This document shows positions 8,017-16,389 of a stretch of 34,334 bases of DNA, in pieces. The DNA is from Pseudomonas nitroreducens (GTDB lineage: Bacteria; Pseudomonadota; Gammaproteobacteria; Pseudomonadales; Pseudomonadaceae). The translations under genes and the position numbers were made by a program. Where the stretch lies: the NCBI RefSeq assembly GCF_014204515.1, contig NZ_JACHLI010000042.1, forward strand, positions 14,937-49,270, in the 5' to 3' direction. The notes under the pieces are model-generated. The model was not told the DNA's origin and ran no database searches. It was given only the letters and a program-made list of their open reading frames with translations. Position 1 is the first letter of the stretch. The number at the start of each line of letters is the position of its first letter.

Positions 8017-8460
8017 ATGCCCACCAAAGCAAAACAACAGAGCAGCCAACTGATTCGTGGCTTCGAGCCCTACCAGGAAACCAAGGGCGAGGAGTACATG
8101 AGTGATCGCATGCGCGCTCACTTCACCTCCATCCTCAACAAATGGAAAGTTGAGCTGATGGAAGAAGTCGACCGTACCGTGCACCACATGCAGGACGAAG
8201 CGGCAAACTTCCCCGACCCGGCCGACCGTGCCAGCCAGGAAGAAGAATTCAGCCTCGAGCTGCGTGCCCGCGATCGCGAGCGCAAGCTGATCAAGAAGAT
8301 CGACGAGACCCTGCAGCTGATCGAAGACAACGACTACGGCTGGTGCGATTCCTGTGGCGTCGAGATCGGCATCCGCCGTCTGGAAGCCCGCCCCACCGCC
8401 ACCCTGTGCATCGACTGCAAGACCCTGGCGGAAATCAAGGAAAAGCAGCTGGGCTCCTGA
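8017..8460 (+). CDS. dksA: RNA polymerase-binding transcription factor DksA
   Basis: This 147-aa regulator enters the secondary channel of RNA polymerase and, with ppGpp, represses rRNA and adjusts amino-acid promoters. A long coiled coil spans about residues 30-100, with the tip DPADRA (Asp67, Asp70, Ala72) matching the functional DxxDxA motif. The four-cysteine zinc finger is intact (Cys110, Cys113, Cys131, Cys134), so this is the zinc-containing form, not the Cys-poor DksA2. Followed by its own terminator. Confidence 0.97.
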   Translation: MPTKAKQQSSQLIRGFEPYQETKGEEYMSDRMRAHFTSILNKWKVELMEEVDRTVHHMQDEAANFPDPADRASQEEEFSLELRARDRERKLIKKIDETLQLIEDNDYGWCDSCGVEIGIRRLEARPTATLCIDCKTLAEIKEKQLGS

Positions 8461-8476
8461 GCCTAGTTGATCCCGA

Positions 8477-8505
8477 ACGGGGCGCTGCGGCGCCCCGTTT
8501 CGTTT
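8477..8505 (+). terminator. dksA terminator
   Basis: A 9-bp perfect stem (ACGGGGCGC 8477-8485 with GCGCCCCGT 8490-8498) and TGCG loop are followed by TTTCGTTT. Confidence 0.85.
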
Positions 8506-8542
8506 CTGCGCTTTATAGATAGCTGCCCAGCCGAGTACCGCC

Positions 8543-9430
8543 ATGCCCGTCTCCCGTTACGTCGGACGCTTCGCCCCCACCCCCAGCGGCTACCTGCACT
8601 TCGGTTCGCTGGTAGCGGCGGTCGCGTCCTACCTGGATGCGCGCGCGGTGGGTGGAAAATGGCTGGTGCGCATGGAAGACCTCGACCCGCCACGCGAGAT
8701 GCCCGGCGCCCAGGCGGCGATCCTGGAAACCCTCGAACGCTACGGCTTCGAATGGGACGGCCCGGTGGAGCGCCAGAGCGAGCGCCGCGACGCCTACGCC
8801 GCCCAGGTCGAGCAATGGCTGCGCAGCGGCCTGGCCTATGCCTGCACCTGCTCGCGCAAGCAACTCGAAGGCAGTCACGGCATCTACCCCGGCACCTGCC
8901 GCGATGCCCAGCACGACTGGCACGGCGACGTTGCCATCCGCATCCGCGTACCGGAACTGGACTACCGCTTCACCGATCGCCTGCAGGGCGAGTACCGGCA
9001 GCACCTGGGCCGCGACGTGGGCGACTTCATCATCCGCCGCCGTGACGGGCTGTTCGCCTATCAACTGGCAGTGGTGCTGGACGATGCCTGGCAGGGCGTG
9101 ACCGATATCGTTCGCGGCGCCGACCTGCTGGACAACACCCCGCGCCAGCTCTACCTGCAGGAACTGCTGGGCATCGCCGCGCCGCGCTACCTGCACGTGC
9201 CGCTGATCATCCAGCCCGACGGCCACAAGCTGGGCAAGTCCTACCGCTCGCCGCCGCTGGAGGCCGATCAGGCTGCCCCGCTCCTGGTACGCGCGCTCAA
9301 AGCGCTGGGACAGAATCCGCCCGCAGAACTTGCGCGCAGCACACCGCGCGAAGTGCTCGCGCGGGGCATCGCCCACTGGAATGCCAGCGCCATCCCCCCC
9401 AGCCTGACGCTGGAAGACGCGCAGCTCTAG
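8543..9430 (+). CDS. gluQRS: Glutamyl-Q tRNA(Asp) synthetase
   Basis: This 295-aa truncated glutamyl-tRNA synthetase paralogue lacks the anticodon-binding domain and adds glutamate to queuosine in tRNA-Asp. The HIGH-like motif is in PTPSGYLHFGSL (about residues 12-23), KMSKS-like in KLGKSYRS, and zinc ligands in CTCSRKQL followed by YPGTC. Position directly after dksA is conserved in gammaproteobacteria, but the dksA terminator lies between, so gluQRS may depend on read-through or its own weak promoter. Confidence 0.94.
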   Translation: MPVSRYVGRFAPTPSGYLHFGSLVAAVASYLDARAVGGKWLVRMEDLDPPREMPGAQAAILETLERYGFEWDGPVERQSERRDAYAAQVEQWLRSGLAYACTCSRKQLEGSHGIYPGTCRDAQHDWHGDVAIRIRVPELDYRFTDRLQGEYRQHLGRDVGDFIIRRRDGLFAYQLAVVLDDAWQGVTDIVRGADLLDNTPRQLYLQELLGIAAPRYLHVPLIIQPDGHKLGKSYRSPPLEADQAAPLLVRALKALGQNPPAELARSTPREVLARGIAHWNASAIPPSLTLEDAQL

Positions 9431-9503
9431 ACTGATACGACCAGGCAGCGCGATAGATGCGGCAGTCTCCCTGCCCACCCTGAATATCGCAGCATGCTTT
9501 TTT

Positions 9504-9561
9504 GCAGGAGCGAGCTTGCTCGCGAACCCGAAACTCGTTCGCGAGCAAGCTCGCTCCTACA
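9504..9561. repeat. REP-type inverted pair
   Basis: GCAGGAGCGAGCTTGCTCGC (9504 on) and its inverted copy ending CGCTCCTACA at 9561 match over 24 bases with one mismatch around a 9-nt spacer. This is the common Pseudomonas REP hairpin GTAGGAGCGAGCTTGCTCGCG, located between gluQRS and cbrX. Confidence 0.88.
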
Positions 9562-9646
9562 GGCCCTGCCGGACTCCACCCGGCAGCCAGCTTGCCGGCA
9601 ACTGCCCGCACAGGTAGCCTGCCCGCCGAACCAAGAGAGAGACGAC

Positions 9647-9823
9647 ATGTACATCTACCGACTGGTGTTGCTCCTGGTCGTGGGCATCTACCTGTTCTCA
9701 CCGGCCATCATGGACTGGTGGATCGATCCCCACGGCGCCTGGTACCGCCCGTATCTGCTGTGGCTGATCCTGATCGTCGTCACCTTCATCCTGCAGAGCC
9801 AGCGCGATGCTGACGAGCTTTAG
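9647..9823 (+). CDS. cbrX: Small membrane protein upstream of cbrA (CbrX-like)
   Basis: This 58-aa protein has two hydrophobic segments (about residues 5-22 and 36-50) joined by a short polar loop with a WWIDPHG motif. GAGAGAGA 6-13 nt upstream supports ATG 9647; longer in-frame ORFs have REP sequence in them and are rejected. It overlaps the cbrA start by 17 nt, so cbrA translation is probably coupled to it. A small ORF at this place is known in other Pseudomonas (called cbrX, recalled without checking). Function is unknown; it may be a structural or translational partner of CbrA. Confidence 0.85.
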   Translation: MYIYRLVLLLVVGIYLFSPAIMDWWIDPHGAWYRPYLLWLILIVVTFILQSQRDADEL

Positions 9824-12758
9824 CCTCACCCAGCTGATCCTGATCAGCGCCTCCTACCTGATGGTCCTGTTCGGTGTCGCCTGGATCACCGAGCGCGGTT
9901 TCATTCCGCGCCGACTGGTGCGCCACCCGCTGATCTACACCCTGTCGCTGGGCGTGTACGCCAGCGCCTGGGCCTTCTATGGCACGGTCGGGCTGGCCTA
10001 CCAGTACGGCTACGGCTTCCTGGCGATCTACCTGGGCGTCTCCGGCGCCTTCCTGCTGGCACCGGTGCTGCTCTACCCGATCCTGCGCATCACCCGGGCC
10101 TACCAGCTGTCATCGCTGGCCGACCTGTTCGCCTTCCGCTTCCGCAGCACCTGGGCCGGCGCGCTGACCACGCTGTTCATGCTGATCGGCGTGCTGCCGA
10201 TGCTGGCGCTGCAGATCCAGGCAGTGACCGACTCGATCAGCATCCTTACCCGCGAATCCGAGCCCAACCGCGCGGCTCTGGCGTTCTGCGCGCTGATCAC
10301 GCTGTTCGCCATCCTCTTCGGCGCGCGCCACATCGCCACCCGTGAGCGCCACGAAGGGCTGGTGATGGCGATCGCCTTCGAGTCGCTGGTCAAGCTGGTG
10401 GCGCTCTGTTCCATCGGCCTGTTCGCCCTCTACGGCGTGTTCGGTGGGCCGGATGGCCTGGAAGTCTGGCTGCTGCAGAACCAGGAAGCCCTGAGCACCC
10501 TGCACACGCCGCTGGCCGAAGGACCGTGGCGCACGCTGCTGCTGGTGTTCTTCGCCGCCGCCATCGTCATGCCGCACATGTTCCACATGACTTTCACCGA
10601 AAATCTCAACCCGCGCGCACTGCTCAGCGCCAGCTGGGGCCTGCCGCTGTTCCTGCTGCCGATGAGCCTGGCGGTGCCGCCGATCCTCTGGGCGGGCCTG
10701 CACCTGGGCTCCTCGACCAACCCGGAATACTTCACCCTCGGCCTGGGCATCTCGGTGGACAGCCCGGCCCTGGCGCTGACCGCCTTCGTCGGCGGCATCT
10801 CCGCTGCCAGCGGCCTGATCATCGTGATGACCCTGGCGCTCTCGGGCATGGTGCTCAACCACCTGGTGCTGCCGCTCTACCAGCCACCGGCCGAAGGCAA
10901 CATCTACCGCTGGCTGAAGTGGACCCGCCGCGCGCTGATCGCCGCGATCATCATGGCCGGCTATGCCTTCTACCTGCTGCTGGGCGCCGAGCAGGACCTG
11001 TCGAACCTGGGGATAGTCTCCTTCGTCGCCACCCTGCAGTTCCTCCCCGGCGCGCTGGCCGTGCTCTACTGGCCGACCGCCAACCGCCGCGGCTTCATCG
11101 CCGGCCTGGTGGCGGGCATGCTGGTGTGGGGCGCGACCATGCTCACCCCGCTGGTGGCGAACCTGCAGAGCATCTACGTCCCGCTGTTCAACTCGCTGTA
11201 CGTGCTCGACGACACCACCTGGCACCTCGCCGCGCTGGCCTCGCTGGCGGCCAACGTGCTGGTGTTCACCCTGGTCTCGCTGTTCACCGAAGCCAGCGAT
11301 GAAGAGAAAGGCGCCGCCGAAGCCTGCGCCGTGGACAACGTGCGCCGCCCGCAGCGTCGCGAGCTGATCGCCGTGTCCCCGCAGGAATTCGCCAGCCAGC
11401 TGGCCAAGCCGCTGGGCGCGAAGACCGCCCAGCGCGAAGTGGAACAGGCCCTGCGTGACCTGCACCTGCCCTTCGACGAACGCCGCCCCTATGCCCTGCG
11501 CCGCCTGCGCGACCGCATCGAGGCCAACCTTTCCGGCCTGATGGGCCCGAGCGTGGCGCAGGACATGGTGGAAACCTTCCTGCCTTATAAAGCCAGCAGC
11601 GAAGCCTACGTCACCGAGGATATCCACTTCATCGAGAGCCGCCTGGAGGACTACCACTCCCGGCTCACCGGCCTGGCCGCCGAGCTCGACACCCTGCGCC
11701 GCTACCACCGCCAGACCCTGCAGGACCTGCCCATGGGCGTCTGCTCGCTGGCCAAGGACCAGGAAATCCTCATGTGGAACCGCGCCATCGAGGAGCTCAC
11801 CGGGGTCAGCGCGCAACGCGTGGTCGGCTCGCGCCTCGCGGCCCTCTCCGAACCGTGGCGCGGCCTGCTGGAAGGCTTCATCGATGCACCCGACGAGCAC
11901 CTGCACAAGCAGCGCCTGACCATCGATGGCCAGACACGCTGGCTGAATCTGCACAAGGCGGCGATCGAGGAACCCCTCGCGCCCGGTAACAGCGGCCTGG
12001 TGCTGCTGGTCGAAGACCTCACCGAAACCCAGTCCCTGGAAGACAAGCTGATCCACTCCGAGCGCCTGGCCTCCATCGGCCGCCTCGCCGCCGGCGTGGC
12101 CCACGAGATCGGCAACCCCATCACCGGCATCGCCTGCCTGGCGCAGAACCTGCGGGAAGAACGCGAGGGCGACGGCGAGCTGACCGAGATCAGCGGGCAG
12201 ATCCTGGAGCAGACCAAGCGCGTCTCGCGCATCGTGCAGTCGCTGATGAGCTTCGCCCACGCCGGCGGCAAGCAGGTGGCCGCCGAGCCGGTGTGCCTGG
12301 CCGACGCCGCCCAGGAGGCGATCGGCCTGCTGTCGCTGAACCGGCGCAGCGTCGACGTGCAGTTCTTCAACCTGTGCGACCCGGAACACTGGGTGGAAGG
12401 CGATTCCCAGCGCCTGGCCCAGGTACTGATCAACCTGCTGTCCAACGCCCGCGACGCTTCCCCGGCCAACGGCGCGATCCGCGTGCGTACCGAGGCGTCG
12501 GAGCAGACCATCGACCTGATCGTCGAGGACGAAGGCAGCGGCATTCCCAAATCGATCATCGACCGCCTGTTCGAGCCCTTCTTCACCACCAAGGACCCGG
12601 GCAAGGGAACCGGCCTGGGGCTCGCACTGGTCTATTCGATCGTGGAAGAGCATTATGGGCAAATCACCATAGACAGCCCGGCTGACCCCGAACGCGAATG
12701 CGGAACCCGCATCAGCGTCACCTTGCCGCGGCATCCTGGCCCGACGGCCGAGCAGTAG
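9807..12758 (+). CDS. cbrA: Sensor kinase CbrA with SLC5 transporter domain
   Basis: This 983-aa histidine kinase of the carbon/nitrogen system CbrAB is membrane bound. Residues 1 to about 500 are a sodium/solute symporter-like domain of about 13 helices; then comes a STAC-type linker and a PAS domain from about 635. The dimerisation box GVAHEIGNP has the phospho-accepting His766. An ATP-binding domain with NLLSNARDAS, EDEGSGIP and GTGLGLAL closes the protein. It phosphorylates CbrB; histidine is one reported transported substrate in relatives. It overlaps cbrX by 17 nt. Confidence 0.97.
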   Translation: MLTSFSLTQLILISASYLMVLFGVAWITERGFIPRRLVRHPLIYTLSLGVYASAWAFYGTVGLAYQYGYGFLAIYLGVSGAFLLAPVLLYPILRITRAYQLSSLADLFAFRFRSTWAGALTTLFMLIGVLPMLALQIQAVTDSISILTRESEPNRAALAFCALITLFAILFGARHIATRERHEGLVMAIAFESLVKLVALCSIGLFALYGVFGGPDGLEVWLLQNQEALSTLHTPLAEGPWRTLLLVFFAAAIVMPHMFHMTFTENLNPRALLSASWGLPLFLLPMSLAVPPILWAGLHLGSSTNPEYFTLGLGISVDSPALALTAFVGGISAASGLIIVMTLALSGMVLNHLVLPLYQPPAEGNIYRWLKWTRRALIAAIIMAGYAFYLLLGAEQDLSNLGIVSFVATLQFLPGALAVLYWPTANRRGFIAGLVAGMLVWGATMLTPLVANLQSIYVPLFNSLYVLDDTTWHLAALASLAANVLVFTLVSLFTEASDEEKGAAEACAVDNVRRPQRRELIAVSPQEFASQLAKPLGAKTAQREVEQALRDLHLPFDERRPYALRRLRDRIEANLSGLMGPSVAQDMVETFLPYKASSEAYVTEDIHFIESRLEDYHSRLTGLAAELDTLRRYHRQTLQDLPMGVCSLAKDQEILMWNRAIEELTGVSAQRVVGSRLAALSEPWRGLLEGFIDAPDEHLHKQRLTIDGQTRWLNLHKAAIEEPLAPGNSGLVLLVEDLTETQSLEDKLIHSERLASIGRLAAGVAHEIGNPITGIACLAQNLREEREGDGELTEISGQILEQTKRVSRIVQSLMSFAHAGGKQVAAEPVCLADAAQEAIGLLSLNRRSVDVQFFNLCDPEHWVEGDSQRLAQVLINLLSNARDASPANGAIRVRTEASEQTIDLIVEDEGSGIPKSIIDRLFEPFFTTKDPGKGTGLGLALVYSIVEEHYGQITIDSPADPERECGTRISVTLPRHPGPTAEQ

Positions 12759-12784
12759 ACGAGCACGTCGAGAGAGCTGAATAC

Positions 12785-14221
12785 ATGGCACATATCCTCA
12801 TCGTCGAAGACGAAACCATCATCCGTTCCGCCCTGCGACGATTGCTCGAGCGCAACCAGTACCAGGTCAGCGAGGCTGGCTCGGTGCAGGAAGCGCAGGA
12901 GCGCTACAGCATCCCGTCGTTCGACATGATCGTCAGCGACCTGCGCCTGCCCGGCGCCCCGGGCACCGAACTGATCAAGCTGGCCCAGGGCACCCCGGTG
13001 CTGATCATGACCAGCTACGCCAGCCTGCGCTCGGCGGTGGACTCGATGAAGATGGGCGCGGTGGACTACATCGCCAAGCCGTTCGACCACGACGAGATGC
13101 TCCAGGCCGTGGCGCGCATCCTCAAGGATCGCCAGGAAAACCGTAACGCCCCCGCCGAAGCCCGCGGTAACGCCAAGGCCGCCGAGCGCAGCAGCGGTAA
13201 CACCGCCGCCGCGGATGGCGACATCGGCATCATCGGCTCCTGCCCACCGATGCAGGAGCTCTACAGCAAGATCCGCAAGGTCGCGCCCACCGATTCCAAT
13301 GTACTGATCCAGGGCGAGTCCGGGACCGGCAAGGAACTGGTCGCCCGCGCCCTGCACAACCTCTCCAAGCGCACCAAGGCGCCGCTGATCTCGGTGAACT
13401 GCGCGGCGATCCCGGAGACCCTGATCGAATCCGAACTGTTCGGCCACGAGAAAGGTGCCTTCACCGGCGCCAGCGCCGGCCGCGCCGGCTTGGTGGAGGC
13501 GGCCGACGGTGGCACGCTGTTCCTCGACGAGATCGGCGAACTGCCGCTGGAAGCCCAGGCGCGCCTGCTGCGCGTGCTGCAGGAAGGCGAGATCCGCCGG
13601 GTCGGCTCGGTGCAGTCGCAGAAGGTCGATGTGCGCCTGATCGCCGCCACCCACCGCGACCTGAAGATGCTGGCCAAGACCGGCCAGTTCCGCGAAGACC
13701 TCTATTACCGTCTGCACGTCATCTCGCTGAAGCTGCCGCCGCTGCGCGAGCGTGGTCCCGACGTGATGGAAATCGCCCGCTCCTTCCTGGCGCGCCAGTG
13801 CTCCCAGATGGGGCGTCCGGCGCTGACCTTCTCCCACGAGGCCGAACAGGCCATCCGTCACTATCCGTGGCCGGGTAACGTGCGCGAACTGGAGAACGCC
13901 ATCGAGCGCGCGGTGATCCTCAGCGAGGGCCAGGAAATCCCGGCCGACCTGCTAGGCATCGACATCGAACTGGATGATCTGGATGACGACTTCGGCGATG
14001 ACGGCGACCTGCGCCCCAGCAACGGCAGCGCCAGCAACCACGAGCCCACCGAGGATCTGTCGCTGGAAGACTACTTCCAGCACTTCGTCCTCGAGCACCA
14101 GGACCACATGACCGAGACCGAGCTCGCCCGCAAGCTGGGGATCAGCCGCAAATGCCTGTGGGAACGTCGCCAGCGCCTGGGTATCCCACGGCGCAAATCC
14201 GGTGCCGCAGCGGACTCGTAA
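12785..14221 (+). CDS. cbrB: Sigma-54 response regulator CbrB
   Basis: This 478-aa NtrC-family activator is the partner of CbrA. The receiver domain has the acidic pocket EDE, phospho-Asp52 in SDLRLPG and Lys98. The AAA+ domain has Walker A GESGTGKE (about 177-184), the sigma-54-contact loop GAFTGA (about 225) and LFLDEIGELP. A Fis-type helix-turn-helix (ELARKLGISRKCLWERR) ends the protein. ATG 12785 follows GAGAGAG; an upstream in-frame extension inside cbrA is rejected because it precedes the receiver start MAHILIVEDE. It activates crcZ downstream. Confidence 0.97.
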   Translation: MAHILIVEDETIIRSALRRLLERNQYQVSEAGSVQEAQERYSIPSFDMIVSDLRLPGAPGTELIKLAQGTPVLIMTSYASLRSAVDSMKMGAVDYIAKPFDHDEMLQAVARILKDRQENRNAPAEARGNAKAAERSSGNTAAADGDIGIIGSCPPMQELYSKIRKVAPTDSNVLIQGESGTGKELVARALHNLSKRTKAPLISVNCAAIPETLIESELFGHEKGAFTGASAGRAGLVEAADGGTLFLDEIGELPLEAQARLLRVLQEGEIRRVGSVQSQKVDVRLIAATHRDLKMLAKTGQFREDLYYRLHVISLKLPPLRERGPDVMEIARSFLARQCSQMGRPALTFSHEAEQAIRHYPWPGNVRELENAIERAVILSEGQEIPADLLGIDIELDDLDDDFGDDGDLRPSNGSASNHEPTEDLSLEDYFQHFVLEHQDHMTETELARKLGISRKCLWERRQRLGIPRRKSGAAADS

Positions 14222-14234
14222 CAGGTCCCCACAC

Positions 14235-14280
14235 TGTTACCGGGGACATGCTCCGTAACAAAGCCGGGTTCATCGGTAAC
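14235..14280 (+). promoter_or_regulatory. Predicted CbrB-binding half-sites upstream of crcZ
   Basis: TGTTAC (14235-14240) and GTAACA (14255-14260) form an inverted pair with 14 nt between them, and a third GTAAC lies at 14276-14280. They are roughly 105-150 nt before the predicted crcZ start, suitable for a sigma-54 enhancer. From memory, CbrB sites upstream of crcZ in other Pseudomonas have this TGTTAC/GTAACA form. The third half-site lies in the loop of the cbrB terminator. Confidence 0.82.
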
Positions 14281-14297
14281 GAAAACCCGGCTTTTTT
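14261..14297 (+). terminator. cbrB terminator
   Basis: AAGCCGGGTT (14261-14270) pairs with AACCCGGCTT (14284-14293) over 10 bp, loop of 13 nt, followed by a T run to 14297. It separates cbrB from crcZ. Confidence 0.88.
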
Positions 14298-14357
14298 GTG
14301 CCTGCGGATTGGGGGGCGATCCTCGCAAACCCTTGAAAAATAAGGATTCGCAAAAGT

Positions 14358-14374
14358 TGGCACGGCATCTGCTT
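14358..14374 (+). promoter_or_regulatory. Sigma-54 promoter of crcZ
   Basis: TTGGCACGGCATCTGCTTT begins at 14358 and has the sigma-54 pattern: GG at 14359-14360, ten bases, then GC at 14371-14372. A start about 12 nt later, near 14384, is predicted. It fits activation by the NtrC-type CbrB. Confidence 0.9.
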
Positions 14375-14383
14375 TGTTATTGG

Positions 14384-14770
14384 TACAACAACAATAACAA
14401 GCACGACCAACTCAAAATAAGAACAAGACGAAACGACTCCAGCACAACAAAAACAAGATCGCGGAGGCGCAGCTAACTGATTCTTTTGGAGAAGGGTAGC
14501 CGTCGGGACCAGTCCCGCAACCAGTCAAGAAGAATAAAACTGTCTTGAGGCAGCACGCAAAACTGGTTGGACCGCAAGGTCATTGCTCACTCAGCGACCA
14601 AAGCAATCCGTTTGCTATTGAACCCTTCCATGTGTGGAAGGTTCCCCGAAGCAGGTAGCTTCGAGGGTCGGGTCTACAAACAAAAACAACAAGCCCGGTA
14701 ATCATAATAAAAACAAAGCACGCACCTATTTGGGGGGGAGCCTCGGCTCCCCCAGTAGCTTTCGCTACAC
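14384..14770 (+). ncRNA. crcZ: Catabolite-repression decoy sRNA CrcZ
   Basis: This RNA binds Hfq (with Crc) and frees catabolite-repressed mRNAs. Five A-rich AAN-repeat tracts fit the Hfq distal-face motif: 14387-14401, 14416-14427, 14446-14457, 14679-14693 and 14706-14717. A 7-bp hairpin (CCTTCCA/TGGAAGG) occurs around 14625-14642 and GC-rich hairpins at the 3' end. The sigma-54 promoter and CbrB half-sites precede it, as in other Pseudomonas. The 3' end is uncertain: there is no T run after the last hairpins. The length of about 370-400 nt is close to the 407 nt I recall for P. aeruginosa. Confidence 0.9.
14734..14768 (+). terminator. Probable 3' end hairpins of crcZ
   Basis: GGGGGAGC (14734-14741) and GCTCCCCC (14746-14753) form an 8-bp stem with CTCG loop. 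A second stem, GTAGC (14755-14759) with GCTAC (14764-14768), follows at once. No T tract follows either, so termination or processing here is a prediction only. Confidence 0.55.
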
Positions 14771-14985
14771 CCTCCTCGCTGTCCCCCGCAAGCCCCTTTC
14801 TTCAGTTTTCTTCATCATCCCTCCCCACGATGCTAGAATCGCCGCGGCGCAGACGGCATTCGATTTGCTGCCAATTGTTTCAAGGCAGCGGCAGACCGCC
14901 CGCTATCCTCCAGGAAACGCCGCAATCAGGCGGCTTGCCGAGACCTGCGTATGCCATCCATACACCTATTCCCGATAGTGCACAC
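14771..14985 (+). other. crcZ-pcnB intergenic segment
   Basis: This stretch holds a pyrimidine-rich part (about 14770-14825) and the pcnB leader. No gene, convincing promoter or further AAN tract was found. Read-through of crcZ into pcnB is possible given the poor crcZ terminator. Confidence 0.4.
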
Positions 14986-16389
14986 ATGCTGAAAAAGCTG
15001 ATCCAGTCCATCCGATCCCCACTGCGCCGTCCACGCGCCGTCCGCACTACCCCGGAAGTCGTTGGCAATCATCAGCACTCGCTGCGGCGGGACCAGTTCA
15101 GCAGGAACGCGGTGAACGTCGTGGAGCGCCTGACCAAGGCCGGCTACCAGGCGTACATCGTCGGCGGCGGCGTGCGTGACCCGCTGCTGGGTATTCCCCC
15201 CAAGGATTTCGACGTGGCCACCAGCGCCACCCCCGAGCAGGTGCGAGCCGAGTTCCGCAACGCACGGGTGATCGGTCGCCGCTTCAAGCTGGTCCACGTG
15301 CATTTCGGCCGCGAGATCATCGAGGTCGCCACCTTCCGCGCCAACCATCCGGTCAGCGAGGACGAAGAGAACAACGCCCACGCCTCGCGCAACGAGGCCG
15401 GCCGCATCCTGCGTGACAACGTCTACGGCACCCTGGAAGACGACGCCCAGCGCCGCGACTTCACCATCAATGCCCTGTACTTCGATGTCACCGGTGAACG
15501 CATCCTCGACTACGCCCACGGTGTGCGCGATATCCGCAACCGCCTGATCCGCCTGATCGGCGATCCCGAGCAGCGTTACCTCGAAGACCCGGTGCGCATG
15601 CTGCGCGCGGTGCGTTTCGCCGCCAAGCTGGACTTCGAGATCGAGAAGCACAGCGCCGCGCCGATCCGCCGCCTGGCACCGCTGCTCAACGAGATTCCCT
15701 CCGCACGCCTGTTCGACGAAGTGCTCAAGCTGTTCCTCAGCGGCAAGGCCGAGCGCACCTTCGAGCTGCTCAACGAGTACGAGCTGTTCGCCCCGCTGTT
15801 CCCGGCGAGCGCCAAGGCGCTGAAGGAAAACCCCGAATACGCCGGCAAGCTGATGCGCCAAGCGCTGGCCAATACCGACGAGCGCATCCGCCTGGGCAAG
15901 CCGGTCACTCCGGCCTTCCTGTTCGCCGCGCTGCTCTGGCCGGCCCTGCCCGCCCGCGTGCTGAAGCTGCAGGAACGCGGCATGCCGCCGATTCCGGCCA
16001 TGCAGGAAGCGGCCCACGAGCTGATCCTCGAACAGTGCCGGCGCACCGCGGTGCCCAAGCGTTTCACCATCCCGATCCGCGAGATCTGGGACATGCAGGA
16101 ACGCCTGCCGCGCCGCCAGGGCAAGAAGGCCGACCTGCTGCTGGAAAACCCGCGCTTCCGCGCCGGCTATGACTTCCTCCTGCTGCGCGAGAGCGCTGGC
16201 GAGGAAACCGGCGGCCTGGGCGACTGGTGGACCGACTACCAGGAAGCCAGCGACGGTGAACGCCGCGGCATGATCCGCAACCTGGCCAGCCAGCCGGAAG
16301 AAGGCGGCGCCGCGCCGCGCAAACGCCGCCGTGGCGGTAGCAACCGCCGTCGTCGCGGCCCGCGCACCGAAGGCGCCAGCAGCGAATGA
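14986..16389 (+). CDS. pcnB: Poly(A) polymerase I
   Basis: This 467-aa nucleotidyltransferase adds poly(A) tails to RNA 3' ends and speeds RNA decay. The catalytic region is GGGVRDPLLGIPPKDFDVAT (about residues 56-75) with the metal-binding DFD pair, followed by RRDFTINAL and YLEDPVRMLRAVRFAAKL. A strongly basic C-terminal tail (KRRRGGSNRRRRG) is typical of PAP I and not of CCA-adding enzymes. The start at 14986 (MLKKLIQSIRSP) is chosen by family N-terminus; its ribosome site is weak. It overlaps folK by 4 nt. Confidence 0.93.
   Translation: MLKKLIQSIRSPLRRPRAVRTTPEVVGNHQHSLRRDQFSRNAVNVVERLTKAGYQAYIVGGGVRDPLLGIPPKDFDVATSATPEQVRAEFRNARVIGRRFKLVHVHFGREIIEVATFRANHPVSEDEENNAHASRNEAGRILRDNVYGTLEDDAQRRDFTINALYFDVTGERILDYAHGVRDIRNRLIRLIGDPEQRYLEDPVRMLRAVRFAAKLDFEIEKHSAAPIRRLAPLLNEIPSARLFDEVLKLFLSGKAERTFELLNEYELFAPLFPASAKALKENPEYAGKLMRQALANTDERIRLGKPVTPAFLFAALLWPALPARVLKLQERGMPPIPAMQEAAHELILEQCRRTAVPKRFTIPIREIWDMQERLPRRQGKKADLLLENPRFRAGYDFLLLRESAGEETGGLGDWWTDYQEASDGERRGMIRNLASQPEEGGAAPRKRRRGGSNRRRRGPRTEGASSE

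Noticed and set aside
8024..8043. A-rich CA tract in the first codons of dksA as an Hfq/Crc site
   Set aside because: Only two full AAN triplets are in register, weaker than in acs or crcZ; explained by Lys/Gln codons.
9494..9646. N-terminal extension of the cbrX reading frame
   Set aside because: The extension translates the REP hairpin; a good ribosome site and membrane-protein start lie at 9647.
10110..12791. 893-aa open frame antisense to cbrA
   Set aside because: It is a shadow of high-GC codon use in cbrA. It has repetitive Gln/His/Gly/Arg composition, no family match, and cbrA is unambiguous.
13143..13201. Three GTAAC pentamers within cbrB (possible autoregulatory CbrB sites)
   Set aside because: They encode Gly-Asn or Arg-Asn pairs in the flexible linker after the receiver domain, and GGTAAC is frequent elsewhere in the window, so chance is likely.
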